Below, in pieces: positions 8,251 through 16,683 of a stretch of 18,404 nucleotides of DNA. Under the pieces are notes generated by a model that saw nothing but the letters and a program-made list of their open reading frames with translations, was not told where the DNA came from and did no database searches. The stretch spans positions 1 to 18,404 of the forward strand of contig CAJKQZ010000031.1 of the NCBI GenBank assembly GCA_905202115.1, read 5' to 3'. A program made the position numbers and the translations under genes. Origin of the DNA: an uncultured Prevotellaceae bacterium (GTDB lineage: Bacteria; Bacteroidota; Bacteroidia; Bacteroidales; Bacteroidaceae). Within the stretch, counting starts at the first letter, position 1, and each line of letters opens with the position of its first letter.

Positions 8251-8308
8251 GGATTAAGCAGAAACCTTTATCCGCTGATTTTTCACCAGACCTGTTTCTG
8301 CCTAATCC
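8251..8308. repeat. Inverted repeat in the SusD-like/heparinase intergenic region
   Basis: GGATTAAGCAGAAAC (8251-8265) and GTTTCTGCCTAATCC (8294-8308) are inverted copies with one mismatch, separated by 28 nt. The intergenic stretch 8029-8410 therefore holds four dyads (8129-8170, 8251-8308, 8328-8366 and 8371-8395) and no convincing gene. The role of this one is unknown; it may be part of a tandem termination region. Confidence 0.5.
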
Positions 8309-8327
8309 GCCCTCACTTTAATCATTA

Positions 8328-8366
8328 AAACAAGGGCAATAGTATAAAGACTATCGCCGCTTGTTT
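8328..8366 (-). terminator. Terminator hairpin after the heparinase-like gene
   Basis: On the minus strand the arm at 8366-8350 (AAACAAGCGGCGATAGT) pairs with the arm at 8343-8328 (ACTATTGCCCTTGTTT) with one bulge and one weak pair, around a 6-nt loop. The stem ends in TTGTTTTAAT, a short U-rich tail. A smaller hairpin at 8371-8395 (GCCATTC/GAATGGC) lies just before it, 16 nt past the stop codon. Together they plausibly end leftward transcription of the surface cluster. Confidence 0.55.
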
Positions 8367-8370
8367 TTCT

Positions 8371-8395
8371 GCCATTCCCACTAATCAAGAATGGC
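8371..8395 (-). terminator. Small hairpin 16 nt after the heparinase-like stop
   Basis: A perfect 7-bp stem, GCCATTC (8371-8377) with GAATGGC (8389-8395), has an 11-nt loop. On the minus strand it is followed by AGAAAAACAAG and has no T-run, so alone it is a weak terminator. Immediately next to it is the longer hairpin at 8328-8366. It may protect the mRNA end rather than stop transcription. Confidence 0.35.
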
Positions 8396-8410
8396 TGGAA
8401 TTAAATTCTC

Positions 8411-11203
8411 TTACTGAGCCTTCAAAGTGGTAGTGAAAGTCACTTCGTTGTTTTTACCTATGGTTGCTGTAAAACCAATGCGTGTGGTACCGGTGTTAGC
8501 AACATCCCAACTGTTAGGACCTTCATTTGACCAGCTCTGTACATTGACGGCTGTAGACAATGTGCCTGTCGAACTTACAGAAAGGAGCATTTTCTTACCG
8601 TCTTGCTCAAGGGTAGCCGTATTATTGCTGTTTATAGTTACGGTAGCTTCGGTTACCATTACCCATTTGACAGTTGCCTCCTTTGAGCTACCTGCCTTAA
8701 TTTTATCAATAACAGTAAGGTCATTGCTTGCATCGAGATAAATCTCACGGGTGGCCGACTGCACATATTGGCCGTTTGTTGTCGGATATTTGAGAACCGG
8801 CTGCAAATTCAACATTGCTCCGTGTTTATAACTCTCGTTATATGAAGCGGTAATCGTAGCCTTACCATTATAGGCATGTTCGGCATCGTTAATGGTGATA
8901 GTGTTATGAGCAGGATTGGTGTAACGATAAACAAACCAGCGTGTCCATGTTCTTGCAGATGTCGAAACACCAGAAGAGCTGTTATTATAATTCCAGATAG
9001 CCGAACTTTGGGTAGCCGATTTTGAGGCTTCCTCAAAGATGCTGTAAGCCTGTCCGCCCATATCAATAGCCCAGCGCACACCCTCCTTTTCATATATGAA
9101 CGAACCGGCGTCCTGATGACCGTGCGAATTGTTCATCATGCCGCCTTTAACGCCAAGATAAGCGTCTTCGGTAGAATTCCAGCCGCTGCGATACACGTAC
9201 ATGGGTTGTACATCGCTGGACTCGTTGTTCAACCATGTATTCGTATTCGGTACGGTTGCCGCCGACAAATCCACGCGGGCCAGGAACGACATAAGGGGAG
9301 CCAACATGGCGCTGCCGAAGTCTGAATAACGGCCTTCGTTAAGCGCCTTGCTTTCCAGGTAAGCCAGTCCGGGCTTTCCGGTGTTAGCGGCAAACCAGGG
9401 CATAATCATATTTACGGTATTGCCATTGTTGCAGTCGGAAAAATTGAACGTACCGCCTGTAGGGGTATTCATCATCAGCATCCAATCGGCCGATTCAATA
9501 AAACCTTGAGTATTTGCCAGTGCTTTGGCTTGCGATACAACATTATCGTCATCGCTTTCAAGCATGGCTTCAAGCAGAAGAACCTCGTAATTATTACCGT
9601 ATATGAAGTAGTCGGGACCTTCGATATAGCAACCTTTGGGCTGCATTTGGGCAAGCAGTTTGGGATTCCCGCTGACAGCAGTCGAAATGGCTTTGGAACA
9701 GTTAGTAGGATACTGTTTTTTTAGAACAAGGCCGCATATCACTCTTCCTGCATTACAGATAGAATTCCAGTTATTGGTTCTGGTAAAGACGTCTGAGCTG
9801 CCAGGAGTTGCACTGAGATTTTTCTTATAGATAGCCTCGCGAATGGTAGAACGCTGGTCGGCTGTCAGATAGTCGTACAGCCAGTCGTAACCGAGTGCCA
9901 TACCGGTGCCCAGTTCCGAAGGATCAAGGAAGTGAGTAGGATTCCAATCTTTGAAGTCTGCGGCTTTCAGCATAAACTCGATTGCCTTGTCGGCATATTT
10001 CGTATCGCGGGTCATGCGATAGGCGTATGCCAAAGTCATGATGCGGTTTTCGTACCACTCGGAAATACTGGCGTTGTCTGTAGTCATCAGACGTTCGCTG
10101 TAAATGTTATAGTCAAGTCCGGTTTCGCCCAGGTATTCTTTGCACTTGTCCAAAATATGCCTGTGCATGCCGGCAATAGCGGGATTAGTGCGGATTGCGG
10201 TATAAATACGGGCGATGTCTTCGTCGCGCAACAACATGCAGGGGTGGTAACCAAGCTCTTCATCAACGGCAATATCGGTGCGCTTTTCCACTGTCAGATT
10301 ATCCATACCACTCATGGTTAATGGGAATTCATATAGGTAGTTGGCTTCAAAGTCGGTTGTAGCGGTGCAGGTAACGGTGGCCACGTGGGCGGTGCTGAAC
10401 ACTTTGACGGTAACTTTGTCGCCTTGCTTAATAGTTGGGGCTACATTCATGAAACCGTTATAGGTGGTGTTCGTTGTCAGTTCCGGACGGTCCATCCATG
10501 TCATTGTTATGGTGTTGCAATCTTCGGGCGTATCGGTGAACCGGATGAAGCCGGTGTTGGCGCTGAACTCGAAGGAGCCTCCAAGCTGACGTTCTTCGCT
10601 GCCGTCAGCAGAAGTTACGGAGAGAACTATCTTCTCCAGCTTCTCGTCTTCCAAATCGGTACCGGTAGTGTTAATGGTATAGCGCACTATACTGAACAAG
10701 TGGGTGAACTTGAATACACCGTCCACGTCGCCGTCGGGCTTGCCTATTTTCCAGTCGTTGTTCATGGCACGATAGGCTTGGCAATAGGTCTGGTCTAAGC
10801 CAAGAATACCGGTCAGATTGTCAGCTGTGCGACCGTCATTGCTGGAGTTATAAGGGAAATAGGCCACTCTGGCTTCATCGCCTTCGTTCATTGCGCCGCT
10901 GAATGCGGCCTTAGTGGTATTAGTTTCTGTGGTGGTGAATCGGGAGTTCAAGGTAGCTCCTCCAAAAACACCGAGCGTATCGCTAACCTGCCACAACAAG
11001 TCGATATACTCTTTGTCGAGCGTGGTTTCATCAACACAGGTGCGTGTTTCAAGGGCGCGACCTTCAAGGCTGGCCATAATGGTTACAGTACGGCAAGGAA
11101 CATCGTTACCGGTCATGGTGGATTCATCATCCGAACACGATGACAGGAGCGATACAGCCGACAGCATTCCAACAATTATCCGACAGCATAGAGAATATTT
11201 CAT
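8411..11203 (-). CDS. Lipoprotein with fimbrillin-like N-terminus and heparinase II/III-like lyase domain
   Basis: The protein has 930 residues and lipid Cys23 (LLSSC). Residues about 38-298 look like a fimbrillin/Mfa-type beta-sandwich: 'LLWQVSDTLGVFGG' near 69-82, 'VAYFPYN' near 113-119, 'FKFTHLFSIVRYTI' near 164-177 and a closing 'YLYEFPLTM'. Residues about 320 to 800 match heparinase II/III-like polysaccharide lyases: an alpha-helical barrel with 'NNWNSICNAG' at 477-486 and 'EGPDYFIYGNNYE' at 528-540 (candidate catalytic Tyr532), then the beta-sandwich motif HGHQDAGSF at 694-702, whose His residues usually bind metal. The likely substrate is a uronic-acid-containing glycan, cleaved by beta-elimination; which one cannot be read from the sequence. 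The start at 11203 is chosen because it precedes a standard lipoprotein signal; the upstream ATG at 11275 falls inside an inverted repeat. Confidence 0.85.
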   Translation of the reverse strand: MKYSLCCRIIVGMLSAVSLLSSCSDDESTMTGNDVPCRTVTIMASLEGRALETRTCVDETTLDKEYIDLLWQVSDTLGVFGGATLNSRFTTTETNTTKAAFSGAMNEGDEARVAYFPYNSSNDGRTADNLTGILGLDQTYCQAYRAMNNDWKIGKPDGDVDGVFKFTHLFSIVRYTINTTGTDLEDEKLEKIVLSVTSADGSEERQLGGSFEFSANTGFIRFTDTPEDCNTITMTWMDRPELTTNTTYNGFMNVAPTIKQGDKVTVKVFSTAHVATVTCTATTDFEANYLYEFPLTMSGMDNLTVEKRTDIAVDEELGYHPCMLLRDEDIARIYTAIRTNPAIAGMHRHILDKCKEYLGETGLDYNIYSERLMTTDNASISEWYENRIMTLAYAYRMTRDTKYADKAIEFMLKAADFKDWNPTHFLDPSELGTGMALGYDWLYDYLTADQRSTIREAIYKKNLSATPGSSDVFTRTNNWNSICNAGRVICGLVLKKQYPTNCSKAISTAVSGNPKLLAQMQPKGCYIEGPDYFIYGNNYEVLLLEAMLESDDDNVVSQAKALANTQGFIESADWMLMMNTPTGGTFNFSDCNNGNTVNMIMPWFAANTGKPGLAYLESKALNEGRYSDFGSAMLAPLMSFLARVDLSAATVPNTNTWLNNESSDVQPMYVYRSGWNSTEDAYLGVKGGMMNNSHGHQDAGSFIYEKEGVRWAIDMGGQAYSIFEEASKSATQSSAIWNYNNSSSGVSTSARTWTRWFVYRYTNPAHNTITINDAEHAYNGKATITASYNESYKHGAMLNLQPVLKYPTTNGQYVQSATREIYLDASNDLTVIDKIKAGSSKEATVKWVMVTEATVTINSNNTATLEQDGKKMLLSVSSTGTLSTAVNVQSWSNEGPNSWDVANTGTTRIGFTATIGKNNEVTFTTTLKAQ

Positions 11204-11244
11204 ATATATATTACAAATTAAAATTGAAAAACAAGAGATAAAAA

Positions 11245-11326
11245 CATTTTTCACAACAAATACACGGATTGGCACAGATTAAAATAAAAAATAATCTGCG
11301 TCAATCCGTGTAATGTTGTGAAATGT
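11245..11326. repeat. Long imperfect inverted repeat between ompA-like and heparinase-like genes
   Basis: The left arm 11245-11281 and right arm 11292-11326 are inverted copies with a few mismatches and small indels. They share blocks such as TTTCACAACA, TACACGGATTG and CAGATTA, around the spacer AAATAAAAAA. On the minus strand the long stem is followed by ATGTTTTTATC, so it could end transcription from the OmpA-like gene. The core 'cacggattg...cagatt' resembles strings I remember as dispersed in Bacteroidetes genomes, so a repeat family is also possible. Confidence 0.6.
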
Positions 11327-11380
11327 GATTTCCTAAATTGGAAATGAAATTATAAAAATATAAAAACGGGGAAAGCGCTT

Positions 11381-12586
11381 TTATTCGCCGCGTGTAATTA
11401 CGGCACGGCTCAAACGCGGATCGTCATAGAACATGTTTCCTACACCACCCTTATAGTCTATACGCAAACGTTTCTCAGGTACACCGAACTCTTTGACGAG
11501 GCAGTTGTATACATTCTGCGCGCGTTCACGGCTCAAACGCTCATTGCCAGCTGTATTCCCTGTACCCTTATCTGCGTAGCCGGTAATGGTGTAAACAATA
11601 TCGCTGTCGCTCGATTTGATAATTTCAGCCAACATGCCGAGATTAGCTCGTGCCTCATTAGACAGATTTGTCTTATTGATCTTGAATGTAACAAGGTTAG
11701 CTGCAACCATATTCTTGACTATGACGCGTTCCTCCTTCTTGTCACCGGCAGCGATAGCCTGTTTCAGGCGTGCATTCTCGGCGCTGATTTCATCGAGTTG
11801 ACGACGCAGTTCGTTAATAGCGTTATTGTCGTATTCATGACGGATAATCGTCTTGCTGCGTCCCCAGCCGCGCTGTTTGAATTTATATGTAATGCCGACA
11901 GTTGCCGACCACATACCTTCGCCGAAACGTCCGCCGCCTTCACCGTCGAAACGGTCGTTTACATACATGCCACGCAAGTCGATGTTGGCTTCGAGAGCAC
12001 TGCACAGGCGGAACGAGTTAAGCAAACCGATGTTGGCACTCACCTCCTTTGCATTCGGGCGTTCGAAAACGCGGGCATAGCCCAATCCCACATACGGACT
12101 GCAGTTCCACACACGCTGTTTGTAACCGCCAAACAGATTATGAAGATTGAACAGCACGTCTGCATGGAAGTTTGCCATATCGAACTTTTGTTTCTCCAAC
12201 CAATGCGGAGCCGCGCCCCCCTTAACGGGACTGCCTGTTCCGTGAGCTGAATCAAAGTTGGGATCGCCAGGGTGCTTTGTCGCACCTTTAGCCTTTAGTC
12301 CGCTGTACATAAGCCGCATTCCTATTCCAGGAGTAAACCACTTGCCCACGGCAACATCCAACGCAGGAGCGAGACGGTCGCCGAACTTGCATTGTTTGTC
12401 ATGGTCGCCGAAATAGATCTGTGCGCCACCGCCCACACTTACGAACCAGTTGTCCCAAAAACGATTGGTCTCTACCTTGTACTTGTCTGCACTGTATTCC
12501 ACCGTTTCTTCCGTGGTGGAAGTTTGCGCGAAGACAGAGCTGAGTGCCAATGCGCAAACAGCTGTCAAAAAGATTTTCTTATTCAT
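11381..12586 (-). CDS. OmpA family outer-membrane protein with peptidoglycan-binding domain
   Basis: This 401-residue protein has a signal peptide cleaved near Ala20-Gln21. Residues about 40-238 form an eight-strand-like beta-barrel pattern with alternating aromatic and polar residues, ending in 'SATVGITYKFKQR'. A short coiled coil (about 255-282, 'INELRRQLDEISAENARLKQAI') leads to the OmpA C-terminal domain (about 290-395). There TGYADKGTG carries Asp339 and NERLSRERAQNV carries Arg355, the two residues that bind diaminopimelate in this family. The protein therefore probably links the outer membrane to peptidoglycan. It sits between the DUF4906-like and heparinase-like genes, 57 nt and 177 nt from each. 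OmpA-type proteins accompany some Bacteroidales fimbrial loci, so a structural role in the surface module is possible but unproven. Confidence 0.88.
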   Translation of the reverse strand: MNKKIFLTAVCALALSSVFAQTSTTEETVEYSADKYKVETNRFWDNWFVSVGGGAQIYFGDHDKQCKFGDRLAPALDVAVGKWFTPGIGMRLMYSGLKAKGATKHPGDPNFDSAHGTGSPVKGGAAPHWLEKQKFDMANFHADVLFNLHNLFGGYKQRVWNCSPYVGLGYARVFERPNAKEVSANIGLLNSFRLCSALEANIDLRGMYVNDRFDGEGGGRFGEGMWSATVGITYKFKQRGWGRSKTIIRHEYDNNAINELRRQLDEISAENARLKQAIAAGDKKEERVIVKNMVAANLVTFKINKTNLSNEARANLGMLAEIIKSSDSDIVYTITGYADKGTGNTAGNERLSRERAQNVYNCLVKEFGVPEKRLRIDYKGGVGNMFYDDPRLSRAVITRGE

Positions 12587-12610
12587 ATTAAATTAATATT
12601 AATGATTTGT

Positions 12611-12635
12611 CGGGAGAGGCGTTTCGCCTCCCCCG
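12611..12635 (-). terminator. GC-rich hairpin between the DUF4906-like and OmpA-like genes
   Basis: Read on the minus strand, an 11-bp stem (CGGGGGAGGCG with CGCCTCTCCCG, one G-U pair) has the loop AAA. It lies 8 nt after the stop of the 966-residue protein gene and 25 nt before the OmpA-like start. No T-run follows, only ACAAATCATT. It may be a terminator, an attenuator that sets different expression of the two genes, or an mRNA-stabilising end. Confidence 0.55.
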
Positions 12636-12643
12636 ATTACAAT

Positions 12644-15544
12644 TTATCGGACACCTATACCACCGTTTACATAGCTGCTTTCGCTGGCATTTGTGTTATT
12701 GCCAGAAACTGGCTCCACATCGCGGACATAGTAGACGACAGGAACAAAAGTACCTTTCGTTCCTGTTCTTTCATTCTGCGGTGAAGCGTATTCCAGCTTA
12801 CGGTTATCTGACGTAACGATCGGCACATATGTTTTAGAAGAAGAAGAAGAAGAAGTTACACAATAATTGGCCCACCTAAAATAACTCCTGCCATTAGAAT
12901 CAACAGTCCTCATCATCGTACAATTTGGTATATTTGTTAGACCTAAATATTGGCAAATCATACCAAATTCTTTTTCGTTAGGTACACGCCATAGCCCCAA
13001 ATCAGATTTGTCCTCTTCCTCATAATACTCCCCAGCAACGTCTGTTTTGTTTGAAACTTGGCTTGCAGTATAATCCGTTAAAGTCACATAATTTTTAGAA
13101 ATCTTAAATGCCTTAGGCAATTTGTCACTTTCATCACCAATCTTATGTGGTAAATAATCCCCTTGCATGAGATATGTACGCATATTTAACGCCTCGTCTA
13201 TTCCGGAGACTGTCACTATACGATTAGCAGAATCGTAATAAGAGACTTCTGACGAAGCCGCGTTATAATTCTTCAAATTTCTTATCGTTCTGACAGCAAC
13301 ATTGTTATTGGGATTATTGGTATTAAAGGATACGCCATGATTTTTCCACCATATACGTTCGCCGCCGTTTGAACTTGTAACGTATGTTGAACATCCTCCA
13401 AGCCTAGCTTCCATTGTCAAAGAACCGTATCCATACCACAAAGTAGCATACTGATTACGTGAAGGAAGAAACCAACGTAGTTCATCTTCATCAATAGTAC
13501 CATCACCGTCATTGTCACGATTACGGGAAAGCATTTGGTAAACTGCATAACCAGTTGAAGAAGCCATAATATTCGTTTTATCCAAAGTTCCATTTATATA
13601 GCCATTGGTAGCTTCATTAACAAACTCACTCCATTCTTTACCAACTAACAAATCAATCATATTCTGCCAACCGTTACAATCAGTACCAGTAGAGAGATTT
13701 CTATCTCCATTTTCTGAACCGGAATAACTTGGGTCAAGTTTAGTTTCCGGTGTTTCCTCAACAGTCTCAATACCGAAGGGATTGTCCAACGTCAAATTCA
13801 TTGCAGCCTTTATGGAACGTTGCGCAATAGAAAAGATAGGCGTAGCGGTATAGGTGCTATGTTTATCATCACTTGTATTTACGCTTGTCGCCCATCTCAT
13901 TTCACGATCATCTGCATTAATATATTTAGCAAGATTTGCATTATCCGTTTTATCATCATAATAGTATTCGTTAACGTAGGCTGCAATATAGATTTTACCG
14001 TTTTCTACCAAACAATACTTATAGGAAGATTGCGATGATGACAATTCTGACAATTCCGTCACAAGATCTTTGATAGTACCTAAAGTCCCTCTCACATCGC
14101 CATATTTTTGGAATGTGGAACTTGAAGCAGGCTTGCCAAACTTTATCCAATCCAAATCATCGTCATCAGAAAAGTCGTCGACAGAATTTATTTCTTTGTC
14201 GGTATAAGGGGTTTTTATCACTAAGGAAAAACTTGACATGGGAAAGTCTGCTAAATCCAATGATAGTAGAACCTGTTCGTAGTGAGCATCCAAGCGCACA
14301 CTGTTTTTTTCATTCAGTTTCATTATATCTCCTTCTGCGCCATGTTGGTATCCACCATCGAGATCTTCCTGTTTTGCCTCCACAATAATACTATTCACAC
14401 CATTCACGGTTACATTATAGGTGTATTTCGTATTACGACGTATAGTGAAGTTACCATTAGAGCCCGTTGATTGGGAAAAATCGCCTAAATGGATGGTATA
14501 TTCCACATTACCCGTAACGATTTCATCAGTATTTTCACCCGGACCACTGTAGCGACCTTTTACCACAACGTATGTAGCATTTTCCGGAGCATTTTTAAAG
14601 TCACGGCTGCCGTTATTACGCTCTTCACGCAAGTTATAACTCGTAATGTCAGAACTCCCCTGCACATTTTCCTGCGTGTAGAAAAAGAAAGTATAATTTT
14701 CGCCGTCTTTTTGTGTAATAGGTATGTACGATTGTTTCAACAATAATGGAGAGGTAGATGAAGCTGCCTTATAAGTCAAATTTCCCGGATGAGTTCCTCT
14801 GGTAGTACTACTTTTCTCCTCCAACTCCTTGCCATTCTTATCGACCCATCCGGTACGCTCCATTAAGGTGGAAGATATGGAATAGTTATGAAGCTCATAA
14901 CTTTCGGGAATGAAAGTTACACCAGAACCGTTTTTGAACACGAAGATGGATTTGGAAATCAATCTGCGTAGTACCAGTTCACCGTCCAGATTATTGCCTC
15001 CTTCAGTAAGAGTGAGTTTACCATCTTTGTCTTCTTGCTCATATTTTCCCGACAACAGTACACCGCTTTCCACAAAATCAAGTTCAGAAGAACCGGTAAC
15101 ACAGAAGTCGTCAATCTGCGACTTAGTCATAGACTTTAATTTGTCTAAATCAACCGGAATATAATTCTTGTCGTAGTTGGCCACGGCATATAGATACCAT
15201 TCCCCACTGTACAACTCGTCGGTTTGTACGGTGACCGTATACTTGTAGTTCGTTTCACTTACTTTTTCTGGTTCTATTTTGTCAAGACCCGTTATTTCCA
15301 CTACTACCGGCACTTCGTCCGGCTGGGATTTTTTGTAGAAAAGCAGTGCCACTTTCTCAACGGAAGTTTCCTGCGCGTCAGTGGCTTTTGTCATGACCGC
15401 TTCGCCGGCTTCGGGCACGGAGATTGACAAGGTTAGAGAGCATGGCAGCCCCTCTCTCACGGTTTTTTCCATTTCGTCTTCCTGACAGGAGGCAAAAGCC
15501 AATACAGCTATCAGGACACACAAAGTCTCTATTATCTTTTTCAT
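12644..15544 (-). CDS. DUF4906-like lipoprotein, putative fimbrial accessory/tip subunit
   Basis: The 966-residue protein has a lipoprotein signal (AFASC, lipid Cys20). The N-terminal part (about 33-200) is fimbrillin-like ('CSLTLSISVPEAG', 'KVALLFYKK', 'WYLYAVANY'). The middle contains the DUF4906-type stretch 'ATPIFSIAQRSIKAAMN' (near 580) and an EF-hand-like loop DNDGDGTIDEDE (about 675-686) followed by 'LRWFLPSRNQY'. The C-terminus (about 840-950) has 'LGLWRVPNEKEFGM', 'FRWANYCVTS' and 'YYVRDVEP', as in the Fibrobacter-type paralogous (FISUMP) or lectin-like domains often found at the ends of such proteins. These matches are from memory. In related loci such large proteins are minor or tip subunits of Mfa/Fim-type fimbriae. 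It starts 21 nt after a 60-residue small gene, so both are probably one transcript. Confidence 0.72.
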   Translation of the reverse strand: MKKIIETLCVLIAVLAFASCQEDEMEKTVREGLPCSLTLSISVPEAGEAVMTKATDAQETSVEKVALLFYKKSQPDEVPVVVEITGLDKIEPEKVSETNYKYTVTVQTDELYSGEWYLYAVANYDKNYIPVDLDKLKSMTKSQIDDFCVTGSSELDFVESGVLLSGKYEQEDKDGKLTLTEGGNNLDGELVLRRLISKSIFVFKNGSGVTFIPESYELHNYSISSTLMERTGWVDKNGKELEEKSSTTRGTHPGNLTYKAASSTSPLLLKQSYIPITQKDGENYTFFFYTQENVQGSSDITSYNLREERNNGSRDFKNAPENATYVVVKGRYSGPGENTDEIVTGNVEYTIHLGDFSQSTGSNGNFTIRRNTKYTYNVTVNGVNSIIVEAKQEDLDGGYQHGAEGDIMKLNEKNSVRLDAHYEQVLLSLDLADFPMSSFSLVIKTPYTDKEINSVDDFSDDDDLDWIKFGKPASSSTFQKYGDVRGTLGTIKDLVTELSELSSSQSSYKYCLVENGKIYIAAYVNEYYYDDKTDNANLAKYINADDREMRWATSVNTSDDKHSTYTATPIFSIAQRSIKAAMNLTLDNPFGIETVEETPETKLDPSYSGSENGDRNLSTGTDCNGWQNMIDLLVGKEWSEFVNEATNGYINGTLDKTNIMASSTGYAVYQMLSRNRDNDGDGTIDEDELRWFLPSRNQYATLWYGYGSLTMEARLGGCSTYVTSSNGGERIWWKNHGVSFNTNNPNNNVAVRTIRNLKNYNAASSEVSYYDSANRIVTVSGIDEALNMRTYLMQGDYLPHKIGDESDKLPKAFKISKNYVTLTDYTASQVSNKTDVAGEYYEEEDKSDLGLWRVPNEKEFGMICQYLGLTNIPNCTMMRTVDSNGRSYFRWANYCVTSSSSSSKTYVPIVTSDNRKLEYASPQNERTGTKGTFVPVVYYVRDVEPVSGNNTNASESSYVNGGIGVR
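12836..12855. repeat. In-frame trinucleotide microsatellite encoding Ser6
   Basis: The plus strand shows AGAAGAAGAAG repeated across 20 nt. On the coding strand this is six TCT codons in a row (about residues 896-901 of the DUF4906-like protein), within 'YCVTS...KTY'. Because the unit is three bases, slippage would change the length of the serine stretch but not the frame. Confidence 0.7.
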
Positions 15545-15565
15545 TGTATTTTATCAGCTGATTGG

Positions 15566-15748
15566 TTATTTGAATGTGACGTCATTTTCGATAGTGGTGT
15601 ATTCCTCCACCTCTATTGTGGTTTCCTCCTTTATAGAAAGCTTTGGACCTGAGGCCACCACACACATTGTTTCTTCAGGCTCCACCTTTACCATTGTTGT
15701 GGCAGGCGCTTCGTAAGCCTTCTTGTTGTTTTGCTCTTGTTTTTCCAT
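15566..15748 (-). CDS. Small acidic protein, paralogue of the 63-residue protein upstream
   Basis: This 60-residue protein has no signal peptide or membrane segment. It is lysine- and glutamine-rich at the start, then reads YEAPAT at 12-17, a Cys-containing hydrophobic patch 'MCVVASG' near 28-34, and an acidic tail with TTIEVE near 43-48. The 63-residue protein encoded at 17915-18106 shares the YE(T/A)PAT and TT(V/I)(D/E)(I/V)E blocks in the same order. Both lie directly upstream of a large surface lipoprotein gene, here by 21 nt. I recall similar short genes ahead of fimbrillin-type lipoproteins in Bacteroidales, but know of no function. Confidence 0.65.
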   Translation of the reverse strand: MEKQEQNNKKAYEAPATTMVKVEPEETMCVVASGPKLSIKEETTIEVEEYTTIENDVTFK

Positions 15749-15779
15749 TTTTACACTTTTTTTTGGATATTGTGAATCC

Positions 15780-15794
15780 GTTACGAAACGTAAC
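15780..15794. promoter_or_regulatory. Small perfect dyad upstream of the second small gene
   Basis: GTTACG (15780-15785) and CGTAAC (15789-15794) form a perfect 6-bp dyad around AAA, 31 nt upstream of the 60-residue protein start and within the 125-nt gap after the PI-PLC gene. It could be an operator. The minus-strand TACGTTTC inside it is one base from the TAnnTTTG element, with no -33 partner seen. Chance occurrence cannot be excluded. Confidence 0.25.
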
Positions 15795-15873
15795 AGAAAG
15801 CTTTGTTTTAATTTGTATTAAAAAATACTTTCCGGACGTCAATGGAAAAACAATCTTTTAAGCGTTCTTCCAT

Positions 15874-16683
15874 TTATTCGCCCTTCCGCTTCATGCGGTA
15901 TTTATAGTTATTATCGATTATAGCCTGCGGCAATAAATCGCCGTAGACAGTAACTCCGGAAACGTTTGCCGTACGTTTCCCTACGAAGTCCAGCAACATG
16001 ATACCGGTACTGCCAACTGTTTTATCTGTTCCTGTCAGATATTCATAGATAGCCGGATTTGTAACAGCTGCATTGTTTGAATATGAATTGTATGACGCAG
16101 CACTGCCGATGTAGCCGGAGCAATGGTTAATAAACCACGTATTCGTATATGCGCTGTTAGTATGACTTCTTGCAGACATTTCCAATTCTTCTTTTACCAG
16201 ACTTATTTTAATCGTGGTACTTTCCGGATTATAATTGTCCTGCACTACAGCATACCCTGTGGCCGCCCCTTCGTATTGCGACTTGAAATAAACACCCGTA
16301 CGCACATCTGCGCTGCCTGCCGGCCAACCGGAAATAAATGTCGTTCCGCTCAAGGCTTGTGTAGCATAGAATCCATCGGGAGACGTTCCTTGATTCGGGC
16401 GCATTATGATAAGAATCTTTCCTCTCATTTCGCCTATCGTCAAATCGGGTTTAAAAACGACTTTACGTGCTGAAGGATAATTGGTGGCGTTGTTCAAGAA
16501 GTTAGTCATACATTTGTTAAACATATCCATACTGAAACTCGTACTAAAAGGATACCCGTAAGCACCCTCATTTTCCCACCTACAGGTTACAATAATAAAC
16601 TCTCCAGGATTTTTAGCCAAAAAGGTATTGAATGTGGAAAAAACAGTTTCCATGTCTGTTTTACAAGAAGTCATACCATGATA
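15874..16683 (-). CDS. C-terminal part of the PI-PLC X domain protein (fragment)
   Basis: This open segment carries the second half of the phospholipase fold. Its first residues in this frame are YHGMTSC, containing the second catalytic histidine of the PI-PLC X domain. Then come 'VFSTFNTFLAKNPGEFIIVTCRWE', 'ILIIMRPNQG' and 'TWFINHCSGYIG', and it ends in 'RMKRKGE' at 15874. An ATG at 16674 could start a separate 266-residue product, but that would lack the second histidine and any signal peptide. It is best read as the 3' part of the frameshifted gene. The stop is 125 nt before the next small gene. Confidence 0.75.
   Translation of the reverse strand, partial: YHGMTSCKTDMETVFSTFNTFLAKNPGEFIIVTCRWENEGAYGYPFSTSFSMDMFNKCMTNFLNNATNYPSARKVVFKPDLTIGEMRGKILIIMRPNQGTSPDGFYATQALSGTTFISGWPAGSADVRTGVYFKSQYEGAATGYAVVQDNYNPESTTIKISLVKEELEMSARSHTNSAYTNTWFINHCSGYIGSAASYNSYSNNAAVTNPAIYEYLTGTDKTVGSTGIMLLDFVGKRTANVSGVTVYGDLLPQAIIDNNYKYRMKRKGE

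Noticed and set aside
8241..8321. 26-codon plus-strand reading frame starting MKVRIKQK
   Set aside because: It spans an inverted repeat, has no ribosome-binding or promoter signal, and its length is within chance expectation.
8411..11275. Longer heparinase-like gene from the ATG at 11275
   Set aside because: It starts inside the inverted repeat and would bury the lipoprotein signal; 11203 gives a standard signal peptide with Cys23.
12836..12855. Microsatellite as an on/off switch
   Set aside because: The repeat unit is three bases, so slippage keeps the reading frame; it can only alter serine number.
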